A DNA stretch of 64,000 nt from the NCBI RefSeq assembly GCF_050016015.1, contig NZ_JBNHEQ010000210.1, positions 16,253-80,252 of the forward strand, read 5' to 3'. Positions 8,048 through 17,904 of the stretch are shown piece by piece (position 1 is the stretch's first letter; each line of letters starts with the position of its first letter). Position numbers and translations under genes: made by a program. Below the pieces are notes generated by a model. The model saw nothing but the letters and a program-made list of their open reading frames with translations, had not been told where the DNA came from and made no database searches. This DNA is from Trichodesmium sp002260545 (GTDB lineage Bacteria > Cyanobacteriota > Cyanobacteriia > Cyanobacteriales > Microcoleaceae).

Positions 8048-8546
8048 ATCAGAAGAAGCTCCAGTAGTTGAAGCAGGTAAAGTTTCACAATGGCTGGCAG
8101 AGAATGGTTTTGAGCATCAATTCTTAGAACCCGATCATCTGGGAGTAGAAATTATCAAAGTTGACAGGGATTTCTTAATTCCCCTATCCACAGCTTTGTA
8201 TGCTTATGGCTTTAATTATCTACAGTGTCAATGTGCTTATGATGCAGGACCTGGAGAAGACTTAGTAAGTATGTATCACTTGGTCAAAGTCAGTGATGAT
8301 GTAGACCAACCAGAAGAAGTACGGGTAAAAGTATTTATCCCCAGAGACGATCCTAGAGTTCCTTCAGTTTATTGGATTTGGAAGTCAGCAGATTTCCAAG
8401 AGCGGGAATCTTATGATATGTATGGCATTGTCTACGAAGGACATCCTAATCTCAAACGAATTTTGATGCCGGAAGACTGGGTAGGTTGGCCGTTGCGTAA
8501 GGATTATATTTCCCCAGAATTTTACGAATTACAAGATGCCTATTAA
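8040..8546 (+). CDS. ndhJ: NAD(P)H dehydrogenase-like complex subunit J
   Basis: 168 residues starting at GTG 8040, with GAGGAGG 7 bases upstream inside the ndhK end, so the two genes overlap by 8 bases. The sequence has the NuoC/30-kDa signature ESYDMYGIVYEGHPNLKRIL and PEDWVGWPLRKDY. NdhJ is part of the hydrophilic arm connected to NdhK. Third gene of the ndhC-K-J operon. Confidence 0.97.
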   Translation: MAESEEAPVVEAGKVSQWLAENGFEHQFLEPDHLGVEIIKVDRDFLIPLSTALYAYGFNYLQCQCAYDAGPGEDLVSMYHLVKVSDDVDQPEEVRVKVFIPRDDPRVPSVYWIWKSADFQERESYDMYGIVYEGHPNLKRILMPEDWVGWPLRKDYISPEFYELQDAY

Positions 8547-9005
8547 ATCAGTTATCAGTTATCAGTACCGAATTCTGAAGTATGTGGTATTGAAATACTG
8601 AAGTTGATTTTTTTCATCTCCTATCCAAGTTTATCTATATTTCTGCATTTTGAGAAAATAGAATAAATTTTCTCTGGAATAGGAACTTGTCAGGGATAAG
8701 CAACGTCCCGACACCAGATAGCACCCACCCATTAAATAGGGGGGTGCTTAATCTTACTAAATTGAATAGTTAAATTTTGCTTATGGCCTTAAGATTAAAT
8801 TATTCTAGTATATTTTCCAATCTAATTGTCACATTCTTATCAACCTGATATAATCCTCAGCGTCTGCGCTTTAGCTTTACTCGTCATGGGTGATAAGCAT
8901 CATATTGATTTAATGTATATCTGTATTCTTGATTTGGTGGTTTTTAGCCATTAGTTAAATACAAATCACTATTAACTATAGATTTTTTGGTGGAGGAGTT
9001 AGAAC
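8547..9005. other. Spacer after ndhJ with hairpin; leader of the giant repeat protein
   Basis: A hairpin at 8721-8747 (GCACCC...GGGTGC, one internal mismatch) could end the ndh transcript, though no T-tract follows. Closer to the next gene, TGGAGGAG at 8991-8998 forms its ribosome site. Nothing else coding is seen. Confidence 0.5.
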
Positions 9006-12000
9006 GTGAGTGATGAAAGACAAGCCGCCCAACTTGGCGGGGCTGGCAATATAGTAGGTGTCACATTTAATGATGTAGATGGTGATGGGGTCTTTGATTC
9101 AGAAGACCAAACAATATCCGGTGTTACAGTTTTTGTGGATCAAAATAATGATGGTCTGCAAAATCCTAGTGAATTATTTTCAGTTAGTCGTCCAGATGGT
9201 GCCTATAGCTTCTTAGGATTACTAGATGGTGAATATCCACTCAGACAAATTCCCCCTCCTGGTACTGTTTCAACTGTTATACAAGAACCAATCCCAGTAC
9301 CTGTAGTCAATGCGGATATGGTCAGAGATATCAGGATCAATTTTGGTAGTAAAGTAGGTGGCCCTGTTCCACCACCACCACCACCTGGCCTTGGTAGCAT
9401 TTTTGGTGTCAAGTACAATGACCTTAACCGTAACGGCTTTCGCGATCCCGCAGAACCAGGTTTACCTGGATTTACTATCTACTTAGATCAAAATAATAAT
9501 AATCAGTTAGACCCTGAAGAACCCTCATCAATAAGTGGAGATGATGGTGAATTTGCTTTTACCAATCTACCGCTGAATTCAACTTACAGTATTCGGGAAA
9601 TTCCGCAGCCAGGTTTCCAGCAAACTATCCCAGATCCTGTATTTGTTACCTTGAACATAGACCAGCCTACTGTTTCAGATTTTCCATTCGGTAACGCGAT
9701 AACTGGCCCAGGTACAGGTAACATCAGTGGTGTATTATTTGAAGACTTAGACATTGATGGTATTCGTGACTCTGATGAACCTGGAATTTCTGGTGGCGAA
9801 GTATTTCTTGACGGAAACAGAAATGGCATTCTAGATGAAGGGGAAGTTGTCAGTATAACTGATGAATTTGGTTTTTACTCATTCATAGAAGTAACACCTG
9901 GTCTATTCAACGTTGATGTTGTACGAGACTTAGACGAAGCAAGAACAACTCCTAACCCAGTAATTATTTTCACTGGTACAGAAGATTTACCACCAACTGT
10001 GGTTGAAGATATTGGTATAGTTACTCCTGGTGGTACAGGTAATGTTGAAGGAGTTAAATATCTCGATGCAAATGCTAATGGCATCTTAGACCCTAATGAG
10101 CCTGGTCTACCAAACTTTACTATCTATGCAGACCTTAATAGTAATGAGATTCTAGATGTTGGTGAACCATTCGATATTACTAGCGCAAATGGCAGTTACT
10201 TCTTAGCTAATTTACCAGCAAACCGCCTAGTCACTATTCGGGAAGCGGAAGAACAACTGGGATTTAATGTAACAACCCAATCTCGGACTGTTGATATACC
10301 AGATGGGGAAACCTTGTTTGGTGTTAACTTTGGTAATGCTGAAGTTAATGCAATCTCAGGTATTGTTTTCTTAGATAACAATGGTAATGGAGCCATTGAT
10401 CTAACAGATCTAGTTGTACCAGATATTTTACAAAATATAGGTATATCAGATGGAGATATAGGTCTATCAAACTTTACTGTTTATTTAGACCTCAATGAAA
10501 ATGGTATCTTTGATCAAGAGGAACCTTTCAGAATTACTAACGATCGAGGTTTCTACAGCTTTAATACTCTACCTCCAGATGAATATGTTGTCAGAGTAGT
10601 ACCTCAACCTGGTTTTACCCTAACAACACCAGATCCAGTAATTGTTGTTACCAGTGGGGAAGATGCAAACTTTGTTAATATCGGTCAAGTTCCTGACACT
10701 CCCTTCCTACAGGGTGATTTAATCGGTAATAAATTTAACGATTTCAATTCCAATGGAGTCTTAGATCCAGGAGAACCTGGTTTAGCTAACTTTACTCTCT
10801 ACTTAGACCTTGATGGAGACAATATACTAGACCCTGAAGAACCAGCTTCAATATCAAATGTTAATGGTGACTTTAGCTTTAATAATCTTCCACTAGGAAC
10901 TTACTTTTTACGGGAAATACCTCAACCGGGTTTTGTCAAAACTACTCCAGATCAGGAAATTACTTTAACTCAACCTATTAATGTTCTACAAGGTGATCCG
11001 CGTCTTGTATTGAATGTGGGTAATGCTGTGATCGCTCCACCAACTCCAGAGCCAGAACCAGAGCAACCTATAGAACCAGTTCCAGAGCAACCTTTAGAAC
11101 CAGCGCCAGAGCAACCTTTAGAACCAGTGCCAGAGCAACCTTTAGAACCAGCGCCAGAACCAGAGCAACCTATAGAACCAGAGCAACCTATAGAACCAGC
11201 GCCAGAACCAGAACCAGCTCCAGAAGCAACAGATGAAACTAGAACTGCTAGCCAATTAACAGGAACAGGCCGAATTGCTGGTACTAAATTTAATGATATC
11301 AATGGTAACAATGCAATAGATCCTGATGAATCTGGTCTTCCTGGATTCACTATTTATCTAGACCTTGATGACAATAGAGTTCTAGACACGGGTGAACCAA
11401 CATCTATTACTGATGCAGATGGTCGCTATAGCTTTGAGAATTTACCACCTGATACTTATCCAGTCAGGGAAGTTCAACAAGCAGGTTTCACCCAAATTAC
11501 TCCAGATCCAATAATTAACTTAGCTGACGGTGACAATATTGATTTCGTCAATATTGGAAACCAACCTGATGCAACAGTAACACCTCCTTCAGTTATCCCA
11601 GATACAGAGGCCAGGGGTACAATTGCTGGCGTTAAATTTGACGATCGCAATGCTGATGGTTTAGCCGGTCCTGATGAACCAAGACTAATAGATGTCGAAA
11701 TTTTTGTAGACCTCAATAATAACGGTTTCGCAGAAGCCAATGAACCAGTTACCCGCACAGATCCTAATGGGTTCTATAGTTTTACATTGCGACCAGGGAA
11801 CTACAGAGTTCGGGAAACACCACCAGCAGGCTTTGTTAACACTACTCCTACTCCTTTAGTTCCCGTTGTTCCTGGTCAGACGGTTGTCTACAACTTTGGT
11901 GATACCAGCATCTTTGACCCGAACACTGTTATTAGTGGTTTCATCTTTACTGATGAGAATAACAATGGGGTACGAGATACTACTGGCAGCAGTGAAGATA

Positions 12001-14234
12001 TCAACAATGATGGAATACTAGACCCAACCGAAGACCTCAACAATAACGGTATAATTGATGGGATAACCTTCACTGAACCAGGCATTCCTACAGCTCAAGT
12101 TTTCCTAGATATAGATCGTGATGGAGAACTAGATAGCAATGAAGACCTCAATCTTAACGGGGTACTAGATGAAGGGGAAGACATAGATGGCGATGGTAGA
12201 CTCGATATAGACGAACCTGAAACGTTCACAGACCCTGATGGTCGTTATACATTTAACGGTGTACTTCCTGGTATTTACACAGTTGATGTTGTTCGCCAAG
12301 AAAACTTGTTCCGAACAAGCACTCGTCCAGTTGTTACTGTTTTTATTGGTGAGGTGCCACCAGCAGCAGATCCCAATATCTCAACAGAGCCAATTAATCT
12401 TCCCTTTGGTCAAAGTGTATTTGATATTGACTTCGGTGTGAATGTCAGATCGCCACAGGAAGATACTGTTAGTGGTATTGTATTTGCTGACAACAACGGT
12501 AACGGACTATTTGAACCTCTACTAGGGGAAGTTGGTTTACCTGGTGTTGAAGTATTCCTAGACACAAAAGCAGATGGTCAGATACAAGGCTTTGAACCAA
12601 ATCAAATTAGTGGTCCTGGTGGTAGTTTTGGTTTAGATGTATCTGATGTAGATTCAGGTTCGTATCAGCTTCTACAAATTCTGCGCACAGGCTTTACTCA
12701 GACAACTCCAACAGCTTTGATAACTGTTGGTGATGGTCTCAGTACCGTTTACAACTTTGGGAACCAACCGCAAACTCTAATTACTGGAACTGTATTTGAA
12801 GACTTTAACAGTAATGGTATCCAAGACTTTGGCGATACTAATGGCAATGGTGTCCTTGATCCTGATGAATTTGTAGAAAGGGGTGTTCCTGGTTTCCAAA
12901 TCTATGTTGATATCAACAACAATGGCCGTTTTGATGGCTTAGAAGAACCTAATACTTTCACAGACACAAACGGAGAATATGCAATTGTTGGTCTGTTGCC
13001 AGGTACTTACACGCTACGAATTATTCCGCGAGATGTTATTACAGATCCGAATGATCCAACTGCAACTTCACAAGGCTTTATTCCTACAACTCTAACGGAT
13101 CTGACAATTACTATTGACGAGTTTGAGAACTCTAACCTAGTAGTTGATTTCGGTCAATCTCCCGTACTTCCTCCTATTGGCCGTGCTAATATTTCTGGTA
13201 TTGCATTTATAGATGATAACGGAGATGGTCAGGCAGAACCACTAGATGGTGACCGACCATTGCCTAATGCTATTATCTACATAGATGCTAACGAAAACGG
13301 GGAACGAGATGATGACGAACGATTTTCTTTGACAGACCAATTTGGTCGCTATGATATCCCTGAGATAGATCCAGGAACTTATATTGTTCGTCAGGAACCA
13401 TTCCCTGGTTTCACTGACTCTACGACTCCACAACCTGTAATAATCACTCTGGCAGCAGGGGATAACGCTGACTTTGTTAACTTTGCCAACGATCCAACAA
13501 ATCTGCCACCTGCTGTGCTTCCTGTTGTTGATCTCGGTGGTATTGTTTTCAACGATATTGATGGTAATGGTCAGATAGATCCAGGAGATAATGGTATTCC
13601 TGGTGTTACTGTATTCCTTGACCGCAACGGTAACTTAATCCTTGACAATGAGGAACGCGAGACTGTTACAGATTCATTGGGAGTATACGACTTTACAGAT
13701 TTACCACCTGGTACTTATACAGTTCGACAGGTGCCACCACCAGGTCTATTCCAAACTACTCAAGACCCAACTGTTACCCTATTTGCAGGAGATGATGCTA
13801 ACTTTGTCAACTTTGGTAATAGTGCTAACCCACAACCAATACCACCCGTACAACCTTTACCACCTACAGGTACTGGTAGTATAGGTGGGGTAACTTTTGA
13901 AGACCTCAATGGCAACGGCTTCTTAGATGGTACTGAACCTGGTATTGGTGGTATTGTTGTTTACTTGGATCAGAATAACAACTCTGTTCGAGATGCGAAT
14001 GAACTATTTGTTACCAGTGATGCTAACGGTAGCTATGGCTTCTCAAACTTAGCAGATGCTACTTATACAGTTCGGCAAGAGCTAAATTCAGATCAGGCAG
14101 CAATTTTTGTTCAAACTGTTCCTGGTCCAAATGAACCAATCTTTATTAGCACTTTTGGAGGGGATAATCTCACAGCGGTTAACATAGGTAATGTCCGTCG
14201 TGATAGTATTATCGTGGGTAGTTCAGAGTTCTAA
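9006..14234 (+). CDS. Giant SdrD-B/Cna-B-like repeat protein (14 repeats)
   Basis: 1742 residues from GTG 9006, 8 bases after GGAGGAG. It is almost entirely 14 copies of a 95-170 residue module of the SdrD B-like/Cna-B type: GxxFxDxNxNGxxDxxEPG, then VxLDxNxNGxxDxxEP, then TDxxGxYxFxxLxPGxYxVRE and a GFxxTTP segment. The Asp/Asn-rich loops resemble calcium-binding sites of SdrD B repeats. Repeats 6 and 7 are separated by an acidic proline linker at about residues 677-743 with PEQPLEP units. I see no N-terminal signal peptide, transmembrane helix, LPXTG or PEP-CTERM sorting signal, so export, if any, uses another route. It is flanked by a terminator. A surface or matrix adhesin is the obvious guess, not proven. 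Confidence 0.85.
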   Translation: MSDERQAAQLGGAGNIVGVTFNDVDGDGVFDSEDQTISGVTVFVDQNNDGLQNPSELFSVSRPDGAYSFLGLLDGEYPLRQIPPPGTVSTVIQEPIPVPVVNADMVRDIRINFGSKVGGPVPPPPPPGLGSIFGVKYNDLNRNGFRDPAEPGLPGFTIYLDQNNNNQLDPEEPSSISGDDGEFAFTNLPLNSTYSIREIPQPGFQQTIPDPVFVTLNIDQPTVSDFPFGNAITGPGTGNISGVLFEDLDIDGIRDSDEPGISGGEVFLDGNRNGILDEGEVVSITDEFGFYSFIEVTPGLFNVDVVRDLDEARTTPNPVIIFTGTEDLPPTVVEDIGIVTPGGTGNVEGVKYLDANANGILDPNEPGLPNFTIYADLNSNEILDVGEPFDITSANGSYFLANLPANRLVTIREAEEQLGFNVTTQSRTVDIPDGETLFGVNFGNAEVNAISGIVFLDNNGNGAIDLTDLVVPDILQNIGISDGDIGLSNFTVYLDLNENGIFDQEEPFRITNDRGFYSFNTLPPDEYVVRVVPQPGFTLTTPDPVIVVTSGEDANFVNIGQVPDTPFLQGDLIGNKFNDFNSNGVLDPGEPGLANFTLYLDLDGDNILDPEEPASISNVNGDFSFNNLPLGTYFLREIPQPGFVKTTPDQEITLTQPINVLQGDPRLVLNVGNAVIAPPTPEPEPEQPIEPVPEQPLEPAPEQPLEPVPEQPLEPAPEPEQPIEPEQPIEPAPEPEPAPEATDETRTASQLTGTGRIAGTKFNDINGNNAIDPDESGLPGFTIYLDLDDNRVLDTGEPTSITDADGRYSFENLPPDTYPVREVQQAGFTQITPDPIINLADGDNIDFVNIGNQPDATVTPPSVIPDTEARGTIAGVKFDDRNADGLAGPDEPRLIDVEIFVDLNNNGFAEANEPVTRTDPNGFYSFTLRPGNYRVRETPPAGFVNTTPTPLVPVVPGQTVVYNFGDTSIFDPNTVISGFIFTDENNNGVRDTTGSSEDINNDGILDPTEDLNNNGIIDGITFTEPGIPTAQVFLDIDRDGELDSNEDLNLNGVLDEGEDIDGDGRLDIDEPETFTDPDGRYTFNGVLPGIYTVDVVRQENLFRTSTRPVVTVFIGEVPPAADPNISTEPINLPFGQSVFDIDFGVNVRSPQEDTVSGIVFADNNGNGLFEPLLGEVGLPGVEVFLDTKADGQIQGFEPNQISGPGGSFGLDVSDVDSGSYQLLQILRTGFTQTTPTALITVGDGLSTVYNFGNQPQTLITGTVFEDFNSNGIQDFGDTNGNGVLDPDEFVERGVPGFQIYVDINNNGRFDGLEEPNTFTDTNGEYAIVGLLPGTYTLRIIPRDVITDPNDPTATSQGFIPTTLTDLTITIDEFENSNLVVDFGQSPVLPPIGRANISGIAFIDDNGDGQAEPLDGDRPLPNAIIYIDANENGERDDDERFSLTDQFGRYDIPEIDPGTYIVRQEPFPGFTDSTTPQPVIITLAAGDNADFVNFANDPTNLPPAVLPVVDLGGIVFNDIDGNGQIDPGDNGIPGVTVFLDRNGNLILDNEERETVTDSLGVYDFTDLPPGTYTVRQVPPPGLFQTTQDPTVTLFAGDDANFVNFGNSANPQPIPPVQPLPPTGTGSIGGVTFEDLNGNGFLDGTEPGIGGIVVYLDQNNNSVRDANELFVTSDANGSYGFSNLADATYTVRQELNSDQAAIFVQTVPGPNEPIFISTFGGDNLTAVNIGNVRRDSIIVGSSEF

Positions 14235-14303
14235 TAAAACATTTTGTAACTGCACTTAGAAGTAAAACTAAGGCAGTTGAATCTAATATTTATTTAAAAT
14301 TCA

Positions 14304-14345
14304 GCGTAGTCAATCATTATTTGAGATTTGACTACGCTTTTTTTT
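14304..14345 (+). terminator. Rho-independent terminator of the giant repeat gene
   Basis: A perfect 10-bp stem GCGTAGTCAA (14304-14313)/TTGACTACGC (14328-14337), 14-base loop, followed by eight T. It is 70 bases after the stop. Confidence 0.92.
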
Positions 14346-15043
14346 CAAGCTTTCAGCAATAAGCAATTCTGCAAATTTTCCCCTGCTCCTATTTCCTGTT
14401 CCCTACAGCGCTTTTCAAATTGATGAACTACATCGCTATAACCAAAACCTTGTAGGGACGTTGTATTCAACGTCCCTACTGTGGTCTACTAAAATGAAAA
14501 CCGCTGTAAAATTTTTCTTGTAGTAGACTGACACACCTTAAATGGTGCAATAGATGTAGGTTGGGTTGAGGGACGAAACCAAACAACAGTCTTTCTCCCG
14601 TAGGGACGCCCTTATGCAACGTCCCTACCTTACTCCCCCACTCCCCTACTCCCTAATGCACCATTTTAGATGAAACAGTCCAGTAGGTATTCAAAGAGAC
14701 ACAATATTATATCAAATTAGGTAGTATCGGTACAATTCACGCCCCGTAGGGGTTTAGTCTCCAAACACCTACCAAAATGGGAGTTTTTGCCTTTTTTAGA
14801 ACTTTATTTGCCAAAGTAAGCAGATTTGAGATTATATTATGTCCGGATAATTAGTGATAAAAAAGCTTTCTCCTCCTTATAACTTAAAATTCCCTATTCT
14901 TTCCTCCTGACTCCTGACTCCTCGGTCCTTATTTATAACTATTTAACCCGACATGATATTAGTATTAAATTTTACAAATTGCCCAATGAGAAACCTTTAA
15001 AATATATATGGAAATACTAGACTAAATTTTTTTATTAAAACAA
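14346..15043. repeat. Spacer with three nested or adjacent repeat elements
   Basis: 14452-14479 is an inverted repeat (GTAGGGACGTTG ... CAACGTCCCTAC). 14521-14685 is a MITE-like element with ends TAGTAGACTGACACA and TGAAACAGTCCAGTA. 14834-14959 is a 126-bp element with ends ATATTATGTCCGG and CCCGACATGATAT, the family of 3426-3601. No gene is seen. Confidence 0.7.
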
Positions 15044-16312
15044 TTGTCTATAGCAACTTCTAGTCCTAAATTTCCAGCTCATATAGTAAAGCTAGATAAT
15101 CGTCTAACAGTTATTCATCAATATATTCCAGCCACTCCGGTAGTGGTCGTAGATGTTTGGGTAAGAGCAGGCGCTAGGCAAGAACCAGATCGCTGGTCAG
15201 GTATGGCCCATTTCCTAGAACACATGATTTTTAAGGGAACAGAAAAATTAGGTCCTGGTATATTTGATCAAATAATTGAAAACCGTGGTGGAATAGCAAA
15301 TGCAGCTACTAGCCACGACTATGCTCACTTTTTTATTACCACTGCAGCTAAATATATAGAAGAAATAGTACCAGCACTGGCAGAATTGTTATTGCGAGCT
15401 TCCATACCAGAATCAGAATTTGCCAGAGAACGAGAAGTTGTACTTGAAGAAATTCGCCAGTCACAAGACTCTCCAGATGATCTAGGTTTTCAAGCATTAA
15501 TGGAAAATGTTTACCAACTTCATCCTTATGGACGTTCAGTGATGGGAACAGAAGCACTGTTAAGAGAGCGAGAAGTGAATGAAATGCGTTGTTTCCATCG
15601 TTATCACTATCAACCAGAAAATATGGCAGTGGTAGTTGTTGGGGGAGTAGAGCAAACACAAGTCATAGAATTAGTTAGTACAGCTTTTGAACAATTTTTG
15701 CCAAAATGTTCTGACTGTCCGCAAGTTGAAATAGAAGGGGAAGCATTAATAACTAAAGTTCGTCGTCAGGAAATACATTTACCTAGATTAGAACAAGGTT
15801 GCCTGACAATGGCTTGGATCGGACCAGGAGTAGAAGAATTAGATGATGCTTATGGGTTAGATTTGCTGTCAGTGCTTTTGGCGGAGGGAAGAAGTTCTAG
15901 GTTAGTCAGAGAATTGCGAGAAGATTTAGCTTTGGTACAAGGAATTGGTAGTAATTTTTCCTTACAGCAAGACTCAAGTTTGTTTACAATTAGCGCTATG
16001 CTAGAACCAAAAGATATTCCAGAAGTAGAAGCGAGGATTGGCGATCGCCTTGATGAGTTATTGACTTTGGAGATTTCTGAAGTAGAACTAGCTCGATGTA
16101 AACGTTTATTATGTAATGATTATGCTTTTTCCACCGAAAGTCCTGGACAATTAGCAGGTCTTTATGGCTATTATTTTACTATAGCTAACCCAGAGTTAGC
16201 AATAACTTATCCAAAAAAAATAGCAGCATTTCAACCAAAACAATTACTCAATTTAGCAGCAAAATACCTATCTCCAAATCGCTATGCAGCAACAGTATTA
16301 ATACCTAGTTAG
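15044..16312 (+). CDS. M16 family zinc metallopeptidase
   Basis: 422 residues from TTG 15044. The inverted zinc motif HFLEH is at residues 56-60 (AHFLEHMIFKGT), and the third ligand E136 is 76 residues after H60 in REREVVLEEIRQS, the exact spacing of M16 (pitrilysin/processing peptidase) proteins. A C-terminal M16 half follows (GPGVEELDDAYGLDLLSVLL). Such cyanobacterial enzymes probably degrade peptides or transit peptide-like fragments. Many cyanobacteria have two M16 genes in tandem, but only one is present here, and its partner, if any, is not adjacent. Confidence 0.92.
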   Translation: MSIATSSPKFPAHIVKLDNRLTVIHQYIPATPVVVVDVWVRAGARQEPDRWSGMAHFLEHMIFKGTEKLGPGIFDQIIENRGGIANAATSHDYAHFFITTAAKYIEEIVPALAELLLRASIPESEFAREREVVLEEIRQSQDSPDDLGFQALMENVYQLHPYGRSVMGTEALLREREVNEMRCFHRYHYQPENMAVVVVGGVEQTQVIELVSTAFEQFLPKCSDCPQVEIEGEALITKVRRQEIHLPRLEQGCLTMAWIGPGVEELDDAYGLDLLSVLLAEGRSSRLVRELREDLALVQGIGSNFSLQQDSSLFTISAMLEPKDIPEVEARIGDRLDELLTLEISEVELARCKRLLCNDYAFSTESPGQLAGLYGYYFTIANPELAITYPKKIAAFQPKQLLNLAAKYLSPNRYAATVLIPS

Positions 16313-16330
16313 GGAGATGGGGCGTGTGGG

Positions 16331-16366
16331 GAGTCTGGGGAGTCTGGGGAGTCTGGGGAGTCTGGG
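16331..16366. repeat. Four 9-bp tandem repeats
   Basis: GAGTCTGGG is repeated four times without change, about 20 bases after the M16 stop codon. Confidence 0.9.
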
Positions 16367-16596
16367 GAGATTGAAGTATAGATAGAATTATAAACATAGA
16401 TCGTATAACCAGATTATATATGCAATTAACCGGATTTGATATCACTACTTGTTCCCATTCCTATTCATGATAACTACTCCCTATTTGATGTAATTTCAGA
16501 TTAATTTAATAGACATATATCAATTCAGGTTGCTACTATTTTGATCATAGTACAAAAAGCTAATTGTTCCTAACTAAAATTCTAGGTAGAAAGTAT

Positions 16597-17232
16597 ATGT
16601 TTGATAACAATTCATTACTGAAAAATAGAGACTACACATTTATTTTTGCCAGAAGTCCTGAAAGCTGGTCTTCTTCCTATAAGTATTATGAACATTGGGT
16701 GGCAGCACAAACAAAAATCATTGATTTAGCAAAATATTGTCAATTATTAGATCATGATGGAATTACAGTGTACTTTGCATCTAATCCTTTTATAAAGCAT
16801 ACAAACACAGAAGTCATAAAATTAGCCCAACTATTTCAACTCAAAAATCCTCCCGAAACAATCGATTTAGTAAGTAGTTTACAAGATGCTATTGATGACT
16901 ATTTTCAGCGTAGAGATGCAAAGCAAACTAAAAATGGAGATATTATCTTAGTATTAGTAGACAAAATATCTGACGAGCAAGAATTATTAATCGATCTAAT
17001 TATGAATGCCACTGAAAAAATTGATTTAATTCCAGGTACAGAAAATAGTTATGAATTAGGAATTAGTTTTTTACAGATAGGAGAAGACCCAATTACAAAA
17101 GAACATCTGACTTACCTGGACGATCATCTTGTTGATGCTGGTGCAAAATGTGATATTGTAGATACAAAATTATGGTATGAAATTAAGCAAAAATCTCTTA
17201 CAGATATTCTGATTCATGCCTTAGTTGATTAG
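16597..17232 (+). CDS. VWA-domain-like protein with degenerate metal site
   Basis: 211 residues from ATG 16597; a TTG 11 codons upstream is less likely, because homologues begin close to the NRDYT segment. The pattern RDYTFIF, WVAAQTKIIDLAKYC, DHDGITVYFAS, DLVSSLQDAIDDYFQRR, DIILVLVDK and ELGISFLQIG follows a common cyanobacterial von Willebrand A domain protein. In typical members the first strand ends DKSGSM, the MIDAS motif; here it reads ARSPES, so the canonical DxSxS metal site is missing. Function unknown; a scaffold role without metal binding is possible. Confidence 0.75.
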   Translation: MFDNNSLLKNRDYTFIFARSPESWSSSYKYYEHWVAAQTKIIDLAKYCQLLDHDGITVYFASNPFIKHTNTEVIKLAQLFQLKNPPETIDLVSSLQDAIDDYFQRRDAKQTKNGDIILVLVDKISDEQELLIDLIMNATEKIDLIPGTENSYELGISFLQIGEDPITKEHLTYLDDHLVDAGAKCDIVDTKLWYEIKQKSLTDILIHALVD

Positions 17233-17904
17233 CAAAACACTCTTATCAGAAATAAGGGAATAGAGAATAGGGAGGAGGGAGTGTTAGTTATCAATTATCA
17301 CACTTCACTACTTCCGAATTCTAATATCCTTATTATTCATAAAGTTATAGCGTTTCTCAAGCTTATGAGGTACACAAGCTCTTTAATTTCTTTTCTATTC
17401 CTGATTCCTCATTCCCTATTCCCTGTTCCCTCCATACCTGTTCCCTGTTCCCTATTCCCTATTCCCTGTTCCCTAAAACAAACGAATTTTGTACCTCACG
17501 CTTCTTGGGAATTGCTATATTTTTTTTAATAATATAATAAACTGGGAAAAATCTTAGATATCCGAAAATACAAAATCTTAGCATAAAGCCTATTTTTAGA
17601 CTTTTTTAGAAGAAAAATACTACCAGATTTGATATTTACAATTATCATTTTAATTGCAGGATATTTTATATCATGTTCGCTGGTATAGGAGCGTGTAAAA
17701 GTTGGGGAAATATTTACCTTATGTAAGGTTTTTCCTTTTCTTATTCCTTCTCTCCTAGATAATATGAGCCTTCTTCCTTACCTCCTCACTTGCAATACCG
17801 ATGCTACCGGACATGATATTAATTCAAATATCAGACAATCTAACCAAAGACGCTTAATTGAATAAATATTTTTTCTAACAGTAAAGGGAAAACTTTTTAA
17901 TTAC
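17233..17904. repeat. Spacer with two MITE-like elements
   Basis: 17346-17519 has ends TATAGCGTTTCTCAAGC and TTCTTGGGAATTGCTATA and TTCCCTG/TTCCCTA short repeats inside. An 82-codon frame over it codes only for that low-complexity stretch. 17668-17819 is another copy of the ATATCATGT...ACATGATAT family (152 bp). No gene is supported. Confidence 0.75.

Noticed and set aside
9203..11758. Several minus-strand frames opposite the giant repeat gene
   Set aside because: They are rich in Pro/Ser because they read the complement of repeated Asp/Asn codons; typical shadows.
17281..17529. 82-codon frame with repeated SLFPIP-like residues
   Set aside because: It is a translation of TTCCCTATTCCCTG repeats within a MITE-like element.
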